A DNA stretch of 64,000 nt from Pseudomonadota bacterium (GTDB lineage Bacteria > Bdellovibrionota > UBA1018 > CAIMNF01): positions 19,747 to 83,746 of the forward strand of contig JAIXOQ010000007.1 in the NCBI GenBank assembly GCA_027486675.1. Reading direction: 5' to 3'. The position numbers were made by a program, and so were the translations under genes. Below, piece after piece: positions 53,136 to 62,055 of this stretch. Every line of letters starts with the position of its first letter. The first letter of the stretch is position 1. The notes beneath the pieces were generated by a model. The model was not told where the DNA came from. It was given only the letters and a program-made list of their open reading frames with translations, and searched no databases.

Positions 53136-54380
53136 ACTCACGGGCTTCATCTTCACGGAATGACGTTTGAGCATCTCAAACAGAGTGCTCCTAGCTACCC
53201 CAAGCAATTTAGCCGCATTCGCTCGGTTCCCATTGGTCCTCTTCAAGGCTTTGATCAGCATCACTCGCTCCATATCGGAAAGTCTGAGCAGCGCGAGGGG
53301 CGAATCCGCGATGGAGTCCACCGTTTCCCCTAAAAATGAGAAGTGATCGGTCGTAAGCATTGCATTGCCCGGGCCACCGGCACATCCACTCGCGCGCTCG
53401 ATTGCATGCTTTAACTCCCGGGCATTTCCATTCCAGACCTTCGCACCAAACATTCGAAGCACCTCCTGGCTCAAGGTGTGCCCAAGCTCATCGGCGAACG
53501 TATTGGCCAGCAACTCAATGTCCTGAGGTCGCTCCCGAAGTGGGTGAACCTTGAGAGGAACCGAGGCCAGTCGGTAGTAGAGGTCTTGGCGAAAGGTCTG
53601 GGCCTGCACCATTTCTGTCAGGGGCTTGTGGGTCGCGCATACTACTCTGACCTGCGACTTCAAAATTCGGTCTGAGCCTACGGGGCGTATTTCGCCGCAT
53701 TCCAAAAATCGCAGCAATTTTGACTGTAATTCGAGCGGTAAATCTCCGATCTCATCTAAGAACAATGTCCCACCGTGCGCTTGAAGCAATGCGCCGGCAC
53801 GATCCCTGTGCGCACCTGTGAATGCACCTTTCACATGGCCAAAAAGCTCGCTTTCTGCCACTCCGAGCGGGAGTGCTGCGCAATTGATGGCGACAAAGGG
53901 ACCTGAGCTGCGCCCTGACCAGCCATGGACCAAATGAGCTAAGATTTCTTTTCCTGTTCCGGTTTCACCCTCTAAATAAACACTTAAGTTCGTACGAGCG
54001 GCATTTGCCAAGGCCCGAAGCAGCGCCAGACCCTCTGGGGTGCACGTTTTCCATTCCTGAAGCCCGCGAGGGATCGCAGGCAGGCCGATCATGTCTGACT
54101 GCAGCTGATTTAAAATCTGGACTTTGGTATCACCCATTGAAAACTGCAGTCCCGGAACAATTAGCATTCTATAGATGCTTTGATCCGATATTCGAATAGG
54201 CATTTGCTGGTCAGAGACCTCGGCGACCCATGCATTTAGATTCCCATCTTTTGTGACTTTGAGTGCCTGTGTAGGCACCCGCACATCTCGAAACTGCTCA
54301 CTCAGACGCGTTGCATCCAAGAGCGACACCAGACGCTCATCCCCACTTGGATCCTGAAATCGAATTTGTAGTGCTTTCAT
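53121..54380 (-). CDS. Sigma-54-dependent transcriptional activator, no receiver domain
   Basis: About 419 residues from ATG 54380, with AAGGAG upstream. The N-terminal 125 residues are strand-rich and look FHA-like (SIYRMLIVPGLQFSMGDTKV) but lack clear FHA phospho-binding residues. AAA+ domain: Walker A GETGTGKEI, sigma-54 contact loop GAFTGAH, GGTLFLDEIGDLPLELQ; then a Fis-type HTH (NRANAAKLLGVARSTLFEML). It is convergent with the FliL-like gene. Such FHA/sigma-54 factors are common in predatory and social delta-type bacteria. Confidence 0.9.
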   Translation of the reverse strand: MKALQIRFQDPSGDERLVSLLDATRLSEQFRDVRVPTQALKVTKDGNLNAWVAEVSDQQMPIRISDQSIYRMLIVPGLQFSMGDTKVQILNQLQSDMIGLPAIPRGLQEWKTCTPEGLALLRALANAARTNLSVYLEGETGTGKEILAHLVHGWSGRSSGPFVAINCAALPLGVAESELFGHVKGAFTGAHRDRAGALLQAHGGTLFLDEIGDLPLELQSKLLRFLECGEIRPVGSDRILKSQVRVVCATHKPLTEMVQAQTFRQDLYYRLASVPLKVHPLRERPQDIELLANTFADELGHTLSQEVLRMFGAKVWNGNARELKHAIERASGCAGGPGNAMLTTDHFSFLGETVDSIADSPLALLRLSDMERVMLIKALKRTNGNRANAAKLLGVARSTLFEMLKRHSVKMKPVSLFDH

Positions 54381-54469
54381 ACGGTTGTTTACTCCTTGTT
54401 TCAGACCATTTGCATCGCAAGTGCTATGCCGCTTCAAAAATGGGTTAAAACGCAGCACTCTGTTGGGAA

Positions 54470-55078
54470 GTGGCTACACGTTTCATCACAACACTCGCAG
54501 ACCAGAGGCAACTCCCTACACTCATCCGGGGTGAAAGCCTTGCGGGACACATCGCCCCCCGCATCGCCATGGTGGGAAGATCAAATGTCGGCAAAAGCTC
54601 GTTGCTCAATAAACTCACCGGAGAAATGTCAGCGCGGGTATCGAGCACGCCAGGACGCACACGTGCAATCCACTTTTTTGATTGGCCCGAGGGGAAATCC
54701 ATTTTGGTGGATCTTCCTGGCTATGGTTTTGCGAAACGCTCGCACGACGAACGTGAAGAGTGGGGCAAACTGATTCAGGCGTACATCCAAGCGGATAAAA
54801 ACTTAAAGAGAGTTCTCCTTCTGCTCGACTCAAAAGCGGGGCCCACGGCGCTTGATTTGGATGCACTGCAGTTTCTACTCGATCAAAAGATAAATGTCCT
54901 TTTGGTGTTCACGAAATATGACCAACTCAAAAACCAATCTCAGCGTGCTTTACGAAAACGTGAGGCTTTAGCCGAACTTTCTGAATTCCTAGGAACTAAG
55001 GACTTTTCGCCCCTCTGGGTGAGCGTGCGGGATCCGAAATCACTCGCAATACTTAAGAAAGAAATCGTACATGGCTAA
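54470..55078 (+). CDS. ysxC: Ribosome biogenesis GTPase YsxC/EngB
   Basis: A 202-residue GTPase for large-subunit assembly. G1 GRSNVGKSSLLNKL, G2 SSTPGRTRAIHF, G3 VDLPGYGFAKRS, G4 VFTKYDQLKN (usual Lys after the Asp is Gln here). Starts at GTG 54470. The stop overlaps the start of the LD-carboxypeptidase gene by eight bases. Confidence 0.95.
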   Translation: MATRFITTLADQRQLPTLIRGESLAGHIAPRIAMVGRSNVGKSSLLNKLTGEMSARVSSTPGRTRAIHFFDWPEGKSILVDLPGYGFAKRSHDEREEWGKLIQAYIQADKNLKRVLLLLDSKAGPTALDLDALQFLLDQKINVLLVFTKYDQLKNQSQRALRKREALAELSEFLGTKDFSPLWVSVRDPKSLAILKKEIVHG

Positions 55079-56024
55079 CATTGGAATTCTTGCCCCATCC
55101 TCCATCATCCCTAAGGTTGAACTCAAAATAGGTGTTGATCTCTTAGAAGCCCATGGTCACACGGTCGACGTGCATGAGCAGTGTTCTCTGGAAGACTTTG
55201 CATTCGCAGGATCTGCAAAAGAGCGCGCAGATGCATTTATGCAATTTGCGCTCGATCCTATGATCGATGTGCTTTGGTGCGGGCGTGGTGGTTATGGTGC
55301 AAGTTCAATTCTCCCACTGCTCTCTTTTCAGAAATTACAACGGGTAAAAAAAATCATCATCGGATTTAGCGACATCACTTCTTTGCTTCATGTCGCAAAC
55401 CTTCAGTGGGGCTGGAGAGCAATCCATGGGCCGATGCCCAGTCAGAGAAAGTTTTCGATCCTGCCCGAAGCAGATCTTGAATCCTTATACGACGCCTTGG
55501 ACTTGGAAAAACCGATAAAGCCTGCAAAGTTTCGCCCCCGTTGGATTTCGAAGAAACCAAAAAAGAAAATCAAAGGCCCAATGTTTGGTGGAAACCTAGC
55601 TGTGCTTGCCTCGATTGCAGGAACCCCGTATCAACCTTCTTACCCAAAAGGTTCCGTGCTCTTTCTAGAGGACATCGGAGAGCCACCCGCTCGCATTTTG
55701 CGCATGCTCGAGCAGCTGATGCAATCTGGAATCTGTTCAAGATTATCAGCGATCTTGCTCGGAGATTTTACAGATTGCAAAGATGGCACACCGATGGTGC
55801 TTCGAAGCTTGAGCAAACAATCTGATCCCGAAATATTGAAAGCTCCCCCACAGGACTTGTTGAAACCCCTCCGTCGCGTTTTGCCGGAAAAGAAAGCCCT
55901 GCAAGTCGTTCTGGAACAATTTTCCCAATCAAGCGGTATCCCGATGGTTATGGGTTATCCAGCCGGCCATGGCGATCACTGCTCACCATTTGAGTTCGGC
56001 ATTCACGTTGAGCTTCCGATATGA
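55071..56024 (+). CDS. ldcA: LD-carboxypeptidase, peptidase S66 family
   Basis: A 317-residue serine peptidase that trims the terminal D-Ala from peptidoglycan tetrapeptides in the cytoplasm during recycling. GRGGYGASSILPLL and GFSDITSLLH (catalytic Ser region), WRAIHGPM, GGNLAVLASIAGTPY, and GYPAGHGDHCSPFEFG (catalytic His) are visible. No signal peptide. It overlaps ysxC and is likely co-transcribed. Confidence 0.92.
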   Translation: MANIGILAPSSIIPKVELKIGVDLLEAHGHTVDVHEQCSLEDFAFAGSAKERADAFMQFALDPMIDVLWCGRGGYGASSILPLLSFQKLQRVKKIIIGFSDITSLLHVANLQWGWRAIHGPMPSQRKFSILPEADLESLYDALDLEKPIKPAKFRPRWISKKPKKKIKGPMFGGNLAVLASIAGTPYQPSYPKGSVLFLEDIGEPPARILRMLEQLMQSGICSRLSAILLGDFTDCKDGTPMVLRSLSKQSDPEILKAPPQDLLKPLRRVLPEKKALQVVLEQFSQSSGIPMVMGYPAGHGDHCSPFEFGIHVELPI

Positions 56025-56028
56025 AGAA

Positions 56029-57147
56029 TCAACGGCCTGCTATCGGGAGTTGATCTATCAGTTCTTCTGTTAATGAAATGATTTTTTCCCGTGATTCTAA
56101 ATCGTCGCGTCGAAGTAATTTCTGGACCTTCTGCAGGCTCCTCCTCTGCTTTTCGCGAAGCTGAATGAGTTTCTCAAGTTCAGAATCAGGCATGATATGG
56201 GACTCAATGCTCTCAACATGCTTCAACCTGAAGTACATTTGGTCCGCAATGTCAGCGATCCCCAAAAACATGTTCCAATCACCACAGAGTCGCATAATTT
56301 TCATGCCATCCCGGTCAAATTCTTCAATCGCTTGTTTCAAAGACTGTAGATTCTGACGTGCATTTTTGGCGCTTGGAAATGCAGCAAGTAGATCTGCCAC
56401 TCTTCTCTGAAATAATTCTGTAGACTGGGGTTTGTCGTTCTCTAAAAAACGTTGAAATGCCTGTTGCAGATTCTGGGTGGCCGACGCTCTTGGATAGATC
56501 GAAGCTAGAAGCCGCTTATCGTAGAACTCGATTTCGTGGACTGCGGCTAAGCCAATGTACTGTGCATCGTATGGGGTTAACGCAAGGAAAAGATCAACAT
56601 CCGAAGAAATGCTTTGTAAGCTGAGGTCCCCATCTCGTAACCCGAGCCCTTCAGTTTCTAGTGGACCAGTGAGTAGGACGAACAGGGTTTGAATCGACTG
56701 CGCATTTTCGGGTGTGTTCTCAACTGCACTGAGCAGTCTTGAATGTCTTATATAATGCAGTCTGTATGAGAAATGATGATTCTCCGTATTTTCTGGATCC
56801 AAAAGCATACTCACAGCTTCATTGAGAACATTCACAACAAACTTTTTCTGCTCCCCAGGAGCCAGATCGTTCTTTGAGAGTGATTTCAGAACTGCTTTTC
56901 TGATCAGTAGACTTTCGTTGATTCCAAAATCGGTAAAGAACTGAAGAGCTTCTGCCTCAGACTTGAGCCCATAGGTGAAAAGAAGACTTTCAAAGGTCTC
57001 GAGATTGCTAGACTCGCTATCTCGGGCGGTGTCGTGCTGCGCGATCTCAATACACAAGGGAGTGATGTAGTCCACACGGTTGGCGAGCGCCTCTCCTGCT
57101 AACAAAAGCGATAGAACCCAGATGAGGCGGCGCTGCACCAAAAACAT
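56029..57147 (-). CDS. Secreted helical protein, unknown
   Basis: A 372-residue exported protein with signal peptide LIWVLSLLLAGEALA, cut near NRVD. The mature part is almost wholly helical with charged repeats of Leu and Glu (LEKLIQLREKQRRSLQKVQKL at the end is a coiled-coil candidate). Only two cysteines remain in the mature chain. No family recognised. It converges on ldcA with four bases between the genes. Confidence 0.68.
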   Translation of the reverse strand: MFLVQRRLIWVLSLLLAGEALANRVDYITPLCIEIAQHDTARDSESSNLETFESLLFTYGLKSEAEALQFFTDFGINESLLIRKAVLKSLSKNDLAPGEQKKFVVNVLNEAVSMLLDPENTENHHFSYRLHYIRHSRLLSAVENTPENAQSIQTLFVLLTGPLETEGLGLRDGDLSLQSISSDVDLFLALTPYDAQYIGLAAVHEIEFYDKRLLASIYPRASATQNLQQAFQRFLENDKPQSTELFQRRVADLLAAFPSAKNARQNLQSLKQAIEEFDRDGMKIMRLCGDWNMFLGIADIADQMYFRLKHVESIESHIMPDSELEKLIQLREKQRRSLQKVQKLLRRDDLESREKIISLTEELIDQLPIAGR

Positions 57148-57213
57148 TGGCCTAAAACATACAAAATCAGGTGGTTATCCGTAAAGGAGAGATTGGACGA
57201 CAAACGAGGATCG

Positions 57214-57651
57214 TTAAACGCTCAAATCGAACTGAAACGAGACATCAGTCTTAATCGAGTTTGCAACTAAACAAGACTGAGATGTCTTGGTCAGAAGTCG
57301 CTCGATCCTACCTCTGTCCCCACCGGGAACCGATAATCGTATCTGAAGAGACATCGCCTTCAACCACGGGTGACCCGCTTCATTTTTGTCGACTGTGAGA
57401 ACTCCATCTACCCCAAGAGATTCGAAAATGATCTTCGATTTTTCTGCGAACACTTTAAAGGTCGCGACAAAACAATTTGCAATCGCAAGAGCATAAAAAT
57501 CTTCCGGGGAATATCCGCCTCCCGGGCCTTCAAACTCGGGAGGAATTGCACACGTGGCTTCACGGCCGTCCCCGACACGCGTACGCCACTGAGTAGCAAT
57601 GCCAGAGGGGGCCTGAGACGATGTCGTAAATTGAAGTGGATACTGAATCAT
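57214..57651 (-). CDS. OsmC/Ohr-family protein
   Basis: About 145 residues from ATG 57651, preceded by GAGGAG. OsmC-type proteins reduce organic hydroperoxides with two cysteines; here they are in AIANCFVATFKVFAE and TSQSCLVANSIKT, well placed for the pair. PEFEGPGGGYSPEDFYALA is also family-typical. Divergent from the next gene; a short palindrome lies between them. Confidence 0.88.
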   Translation of the reverse strand: MIQYPLQFTTSSQAPSGIATQWRTRVGDGREATCAIPPEFEGPGGGYSPEDFYALAIANCFVATFKVFAEKSKIIFESLGVDGVLTVDKNEAGHPWLKAMSLQIRLSVPGGDRGRIERLLTKTSQSCLVANSIKTDVSFQFDLSV

Positions 57652-57695
57652 TGGATGCTCCTCGCAAATTGTGGGTTTGCGTCTTTTTATTATTT

Positions 57696-57706
57696 TACAC
57701 AGTGTA
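57696..57706. promoter_or_regulatory. Palindrome in the osmC-like divergent promoter region
   Basis: TACACAGTGTA is a perfect 11-base inverted repeat with one central base, sited between the divergent genes. It could be an operator for a small regulator; none is encoded next to it. Confidence 0.3.
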
Positions 57707-57729
57707 TAGAGGTAACCGCGGAGCAACAA

Positions 57730-58419
57730 ATGCTGAAATTCCTCATAGAAAAAGTAAATTTTTCGGCTCTCTCTGAGCTTCTATCCCCAAAACTCCTGAG
57801 CGCAGTCTCCCCGATGGATGCCGTACGAATCGTGTCGAAAATCGGTAAAAACTACACCGACTCCTCCAGGTGGAATAGCATGCCAAAATCCCTCTGTGGC
57901 GTGCTTTCAGCTCCTATCGAAGAGGCCTTGCTCAAAAAATATTTTCAGCAAATCTATCAGTCTTCGATTTGGATCTTAGACTTTAGTCCAAGCGCGATCG
58001 TTACTCTTTCAGCAGATGAGACGCATTGGAAGCCTGCACCTTTTTTTTACGAGGTCAGTCCGCGCTTTCAAGATTTAATTGGCCGTCTCTATGCAGCTCA
58101 CTACAACGAACAAGACCAAGATTTTAATGCATGTCTCGTAGACTTAGGCATTGAAGGCGCTGCGGGTGCACTCAAAAAACACTTTGGCGATCGAAGCTCA
58201 AACACAGTGCAATTTGATCTCCGCTCCTTTCAAGAAAACTTTGTCGAAATCCTAAAAGCAGTGAGCGAGGGCAAAAACAAACTGAACTCGGAATTTATAG
58301 TTTTGGGGCTTATGCTCATCACACTCTACGCAAGTCTTGAAAAACTCGGAAAGCCGATTGACGTGAAAAAGTGTTTTGATGAAGCGATTGCAGAGAGGGC
58401 TGAAGGCTCCCCATGGTAA
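57730..58419 (+). CDS. Unknown cytoplasmic protein
   Basis: About 229 residues from ATG 57730, with GGAG upstream. The frame is open further back but that part lies antisense to the osmC-like gene. Helical protein with a hydrophobic segment (FIVLGLMLITLYASLEKL) that is probably buried rather than membrane-spanning. Its 3' end overlaps the next gene by seven bases, suggesting a joint unit. Not recognised. Confidence 0.6.
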   Translation: MLKFLIEKVNFSALSELLSPKLLSAVSPMDAVRIVSKIGKNYTDSSRWNSMPKSLCGVLSAPIEEALLKKYFQQIYQSSIWILDFSPSAIVTLSADETHWKPAPFFYEVSPRFQDLIGRLYAAHYNEQDQDFNACLVDLGIEGAAGALKKHFGDRSSNTVQFDLRSFQENFVEILKAVSEGKNKLNSEFIVLGLMLITLYASLEKLGKPIDVKKCFDEAIAERAEGSPW

Positions 58420-59792
58420 TTGCAATCGCAGGCGCATCAGGATTTATTGGGAAACGCCTCCTTGAGCGACTCAGGAAAGATCACAAAGTCATCGCCCTCA
58501 CCCGCAGTCATAAGAGCGCGTTCGAGGATCAGGAAAATATCGAGTGGCGCACCTGCGATCTGTATTCGGAAGAACAAGTCACAAGTGCCTTGATCGGTGT
58601 CGATGTCGCCATTTATCTCATCCATTCCATGCTCCCTACTGCGAAGCTCACCCAAGCCTCTTTTGAAGATCTTGACCTGCTTCTAGCCAATCAGTTTGCG
58701 CGTGCCGCAAAAGAAGCAGGCGTCTCACGGATGCTTTATCTGGGCGGATTAATGCCCGAGGGGCAAGAGGTCTCCGCACACTTAAAAAGTCGCTTAGAGA
58801 CAGAACGCACATTGAGTAGCCACGGAGTCCCTGTGACCACTCTGCGCTCCGGCCTGATTCTTGGAGATGATGGATCATCGTTTCAGATGCTCTACCTATT
58901 GGTGATGCGCCTTCCCATCATGGTCTGCCCCTCTTGGACTAGAAACAGGACCCAGTGCATTGGCGTGAATGACGTCATTGGGCTAATTGAGTTTTGTCTC
59001 CTTCGCACGGAGACCTCTGGAAAGACCTTCGATATCGGCTGCAACGAGGTCACCACATATCAGGATCTTATGCGCTTAACGGCTAAAATCTTGGGAGTTT
59101 CCCGTCGCTTTATCTCTGTTCGATACTTTAGTCCTGGGCTTTCCCGACTTTGGGTTCAAGTCATTACTGGGGCAAGTGCAAACCTAGTCCGTCCATTAGT
59201 TGAAAGTTTGCGTTATGAAATGCTCGTCAGAGATCAGTCCCTATTGAAGCTCTACCCCCACCCCATTGACTCTTTATCCACTGCACTGACGAAGTGTCTG
59301 GAAAAAATCTCTCCAACACTTCGGATCACGACCCTTGCGCGTCAATCGATTGCGAATAGAAAGTCTGATGTTCGCTCCATTCAGCGTCTACCCTTGCCGG
59401 CTGATGTATCTGCCCGCTGGGTTGCAAACGAATACTTCCTGTGGCTCCCCCAGTTGCTTAAGCCATGGATTCAGCTAGAGATCTCGCGGGATGGGACCTG
59501 GAACTTTCGTTTACCGTTTTTCTCAAATCCACTTTTGATTTTGAAAGAGTCTGAACAGACAGAAACTAGCGAAAGTCCGGTGTACAGGATTCTAGGCGGA
59601 CTCCTCGTTTCAAAAAATAACAATGCATCAGCTCGGCTTCAGTTTCACGGTGTTGAAAGTGAAGATTGCGTCATTGCAGCCATCCACGACTTTCATCCAA
59701 GCCTACCGTGGATTATCTACCGCTATACCCAAGCCCTGATCCATCTCTGGGTGATGAGCCGATTTAGAAAGCATCTGCAGAGGATGGAGTAG
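58413..59792 (+). CDS. Atypical SDR / NAD(P)-binding protein with extra C-terminal domain
   Basis: A 459-residue protein. The N-terminal Rossmann domain shows IAGASGFIGKRLLERL (dinucleotide-binding GxxGxxG) and YLIHSM, and MLYLGGLMPEG; it matches atypical SDRs related to NmrA/complex-I-type subfamilies. The C-terminal part (after about residue 300) resembles DUF2867 (WVANEYFLWLPQLLKPWIQ, SDR-fused) found in such two-part oxidoreductases. Substrate unknown. It overlaps the preceding gene. Confidence 0.8.
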   Translation: MVIAIAGASGFIGKRLLERLRKDHKVIALTRSHKSAFEDQENIEWRTCDLYSEEQVTSALIGVDVAIYLIHSMLPTAKLTQASFEDLDLLLANQFARAAKEAGVSRMLYLGGLMPEGQEVSAHLKSRLETERTLSSHGVPVTTLRSGLILGDDGSSFQMLYLLVMRLPIMVCPSWTRNRTQCIGVNDVIGLIEFCLLRTETSGKTFDIGCNEVTTYQDLMRLTAKILGVSRRFISVRYFSPGLSRLWVQVITGASANLVRPLVESLRYEMLVRDQSLLKLYPHPIDSLSTALTKCLEKISPTLRITTLARQSIANRKSDVRSIQRLPLPADVSARWVANEYFLWLPQLLKPWIQLEISRDGTWNFRLPFFSNPLLILKESEQTETSESPVYRILGGLLVSKNNNASARLQFHGVESEDCVIAAIHDFHPSLPWIIYRYTQALIHLWVMSRFRKHLQRME

Positions 59793-59813
59793 GAAAGGAG
59801 ATTGGAGTCAATG

Positions 59814-60824
59814 CTACTTTCTGTCACGCAGCCCCCTCGTATCCGCAATGTTCCAGAACAAAGTAGGCTCTTCATTCACTAGGACGTTCTTCATCATCCA
59901 GTCCCAGACCTTTGCTTCAACCCTGCCATCCAGCGCAAGCCTACCGCCCCGATCAAGAGCGATATCCACATCGACCCATTTTTGGTAAGGCACATTTCCG
60001 TAGGTCGCATACTCATACGGGTAACCCTGACCGATGATCTGATCGATCGTGGATTGGTGATTGAGATTCTGATTCTGCACCACGATGACGCGCTTCAACT
60101 TACGTTGATTTCTGATCAAACTCCGAATCAGAAGACCCGCCGAGTTTCCAGTGCCAGCGGGGATGACCAAATTCTGAACCTGACTTGGAATGGATCTCAC
60201 TTCCAAATCTAGAAATTCCTCTAAGAGTCGTGGAGAGCCCACATCCTCTGCGCAGTCCGCCATCCCACACTTGATCATTTTTCCGGATAACTTTTCTCGC
60301 TCCAGCAACTCATGGATCCGAGCCCGAAGTACAGTGTTGTAGCCCGATTTACTCAAGACCTCCATGCGACAACCCAGATCCGCACATTTTCGTAAGAGGA
60401 CATGCTCCTGGAGCGACTGCGACACGCTATTGCCGCCAAAACCAATCAGAACGTCTAGTCCTAGAGCTTTTGCCGCTGTGGCCACAAAGATTCCTTGAGG
60501 CGACTGCGCTCCCGTATATGTAGTGATCAATCCCCCATGCAGATCGCGTATCGCTTCAAGCTGATCCAATAGGATCAAGAGAACTTGGCGCAACTTATCT
60601 CCGGCAGCCTCAGGTTGGATGTGCGGCAAGCGAAACTCATCCCCTCTACGAACATAGACTGGCCCCGCACGATCGATCCGACTGGGCTTCATCGCTAAGT
60701 CGCGCAGTTCGGAGAGGTACTGAGGCGTAACGACCACTTTGGAGCAATAGTCCCCACCTGCATTTGCCGTGAGGGCAAAGAGAATCACAAAAAAGCAGGC
60801 GAAAGTTTTAAGGGATTCAGTCAT
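59814..60824 (-). CDS. Exported PLP-fold (type II) protein, ACC deaminase/D-cysteine desulfhydrase-like
   Basis: About 336 residues if started at ATG 60824; the longer frame adds an unlikely leader. A signal peptide (TFACFFVILFALTANA) precedes VYVRRGDEF, AAGDKLRQV (Lys at the PLP position, usual GNKxR), TTYTGAQSPQG and VIPAGTGNSAGLLIRSL (phosphate loop). These fit fold-type-II PLP enzymes of the D-cysteine desulfhydrase/ACC deaminase group, but the usual QSNHA reads QSPQG. Such enzymes are normally cytoplasmic. Activity is uncertain. No Shine-Dalgarno is clear at either start. Confidence 0.72.
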   Translation of the reverse strand: MTESLKTFACFFVILFALTANAGGDYCSKVVVTPQYLSELRDLAMKPSRIDRAGPVYVRRGDEFRLPHIQPEAAGDKLRQVLLILLDQLEAIRDLHGGLITTYTGAQSPQGIFVATAAKALGLDVLIGFGGNSVSQSLQEHVLLRKCADLGCRMEVLSKSGYNTVLRARIHELLEREKLSGKMIKCGMADCAEDVGSPRLLEEFLDLEVRSIPSQVQNLVIPAGTGNSAGLLIRSLIRNQRKLKRVIVVQNQNLNHQSTIDQIIGQGYPYEYATYGNVPYQKWVDVDIALDRGGRLALDGRVEAKVWDWMMKNVLVNEEPTLFWNIADTRGLRDRK

Positions 60825-60913
60825 GGACGCTGCTGAAGATAGCGGATGGAACATCAAAGAGCAACGACACCCAAGCACCGGAGAACAAAAGCAACCCTGG
60901 GGGCTATGAGTAA

Positions 60914-61804
60914 CTACTTACCCTTCTCAAGGGTCAGCAAAAAGAACGGCCGAGCCTCTGATTTCTCATAGATCTGAAATAGATTCACCGTCAGGGGGTG
61001 CCCATCAGCTTTGGCCCGAGCCTGAAGTCTTTGAAGAATAGGACGAAAAGTATCAGGAGTAACGTCATGGACCGCAGAAAATCGGGCTGTACCACCGGAC
61101 TTCAGCGCTCTGTATGCACTGATCAAGGCGTCCTCAAGCAACCGTCCAGTCTCATCAGCCTGAGCAATGCAGCATAAAGTGCCGCTGCCGATGATGTGAT
61201 CAAAACTGTTTGCTGCATAGAATCGGTCATTCTTGGTGGCGTCTCCTGGATGATAGGAGCGACGAAAGCACCAATAGGCGGATGGATCCACGTTTGAGTC
61301 TTTTACTAGCTCGAGCATCTTCTTTTTTCTACGCCATTTTTTTCCGTAAGAAATATCTAGTCCATGCGCATCCGCCCCCTTCCGCTGGAGGTAAGGAAGC
61401 AGCCCTGATACACCTTCGCCTATGCTGAGAACTTTTTTCTTCGCATAGACTTCAGTACTGATCATCTGGAATTTTTGATCACTGTCTGTGACCCCAGCTA
61501 TATAAACCGGCTGATAACGCCAAGGATCTGAATCAAACATTCTATTGTCTTGGTGAGTGATGCCCAAAAGGTAGAGCTTCCAAGCGGTCCTGTCGCTCGC
61601 AACGACTTCATCGAGTTTGGCTGGGTCACAAGGTCCAAGTCGAGTTTCCTTGGAACAATGACACCCCTCGGACTGTGATTGACTGAAGTCAGACTGCGGA
61701 TGTTCAAAGTGGGGATCAGTTGAAGGTGCCGAATAGGACAAAGAGCTTTTAAAAACAATCACGAGCGCGAGCGCAAAAAACTTTCTACTACGGAATCGGC
61801 TCAT
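60914..61804 (-). CDS. Exported methyltransferase-fold protein
   Basis: About 296 residues from ATG 61804, with GGGAG upstream. A signal peptide (FFALALVIVFKSSLSYSA) precedes a cysteine pair region (CHCSKETRLGPC) and a Rossmann methyltransferase domain: VLSIGEGVSGLLPYLQRKGA, HGLDISYGKKW and LKSGGTARFSAV. A SAM-dependent enzyme outside the cytoplasm would have no cofactor supply, so the fold may be reused for another ligand. Not a recognised family. It is transcribed ahead of the exported PLP-fold gene, 89 bases upstream, likely as one unit. Confidence 0.7.
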   Translation of the reverse strand: MSRFRSRKFFALALVIVFKSSLSYSAPSTDPHFEHPQSDFSQSQSEGCHCSKETRLGPCDPAKLDEVVASDRTAWKLYLLGITHQDNRMFDSDPWRYQPVYIAGVTDSDQKFQMISTEVYAKKKVLSIGEGVSGLLPYLQRKGADAHGLDISYGKKWRRKKKMLELVKDSNVDPSAYWCFRRSYHPGDATKNDRFYAANSFDHIIGSGTLCCIAQADETGRLLEDALISAYRALKSGGTARFSAVHDVTPDTFRPILQRLQARAKADGHPLTVNLFQIYEKSEARPFFLLTLEKGK

Positions 61805-62018
61805 GCACTTCAAACTCCCCACACTTCCACTCTATACGTCTTCCGAGAAGCGATAAGCCGAGATGCCAACAGAGGAAGGTCAAAATCCCGACTCGCCGGG
61901 GTCCGAGTTTTGGGGACAGAGTTGAGAGGTTTCATAGGACAGAGCCTTGAGCGCTTTCACCCCTAGGATATTGAAATCATGGAGGATTTTCTCATTGCCT
62001 GACGAACACCGAGCACTC

Positions 62019-62046
62019 TTGCAATAGACGACTAAATAGGTATATT
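62019..62046 (+). promoter_or_regulatory. Promoter of the HELAH metallopeptidase gene
   Basis: TTGCAA (62019-62024) and TATATT (62041-62046) are 16 bases apart. The expected transcript start is about 62053, three bases before the ATG, and no Shine-Dalgarno is present; the mRNA looks leaderless. Confidence 0.6.
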
Positions 62047-62055
62047 ACCACCACG

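Noticed and set aside
53121..54380. Response regulator with phosphoacceptor domain
   Set aside because: The N-terminus shows no receiver motif (no acidic pair or Asp/Lys pattern) and is FHA-like instead.
57370..57729. Plus-strand open frame extending the gene at 57730 by 120 codons
   Set aside because: This stretch is antisense to the osmC-like gene, and the ATG at 57730 has its own GGAG site.
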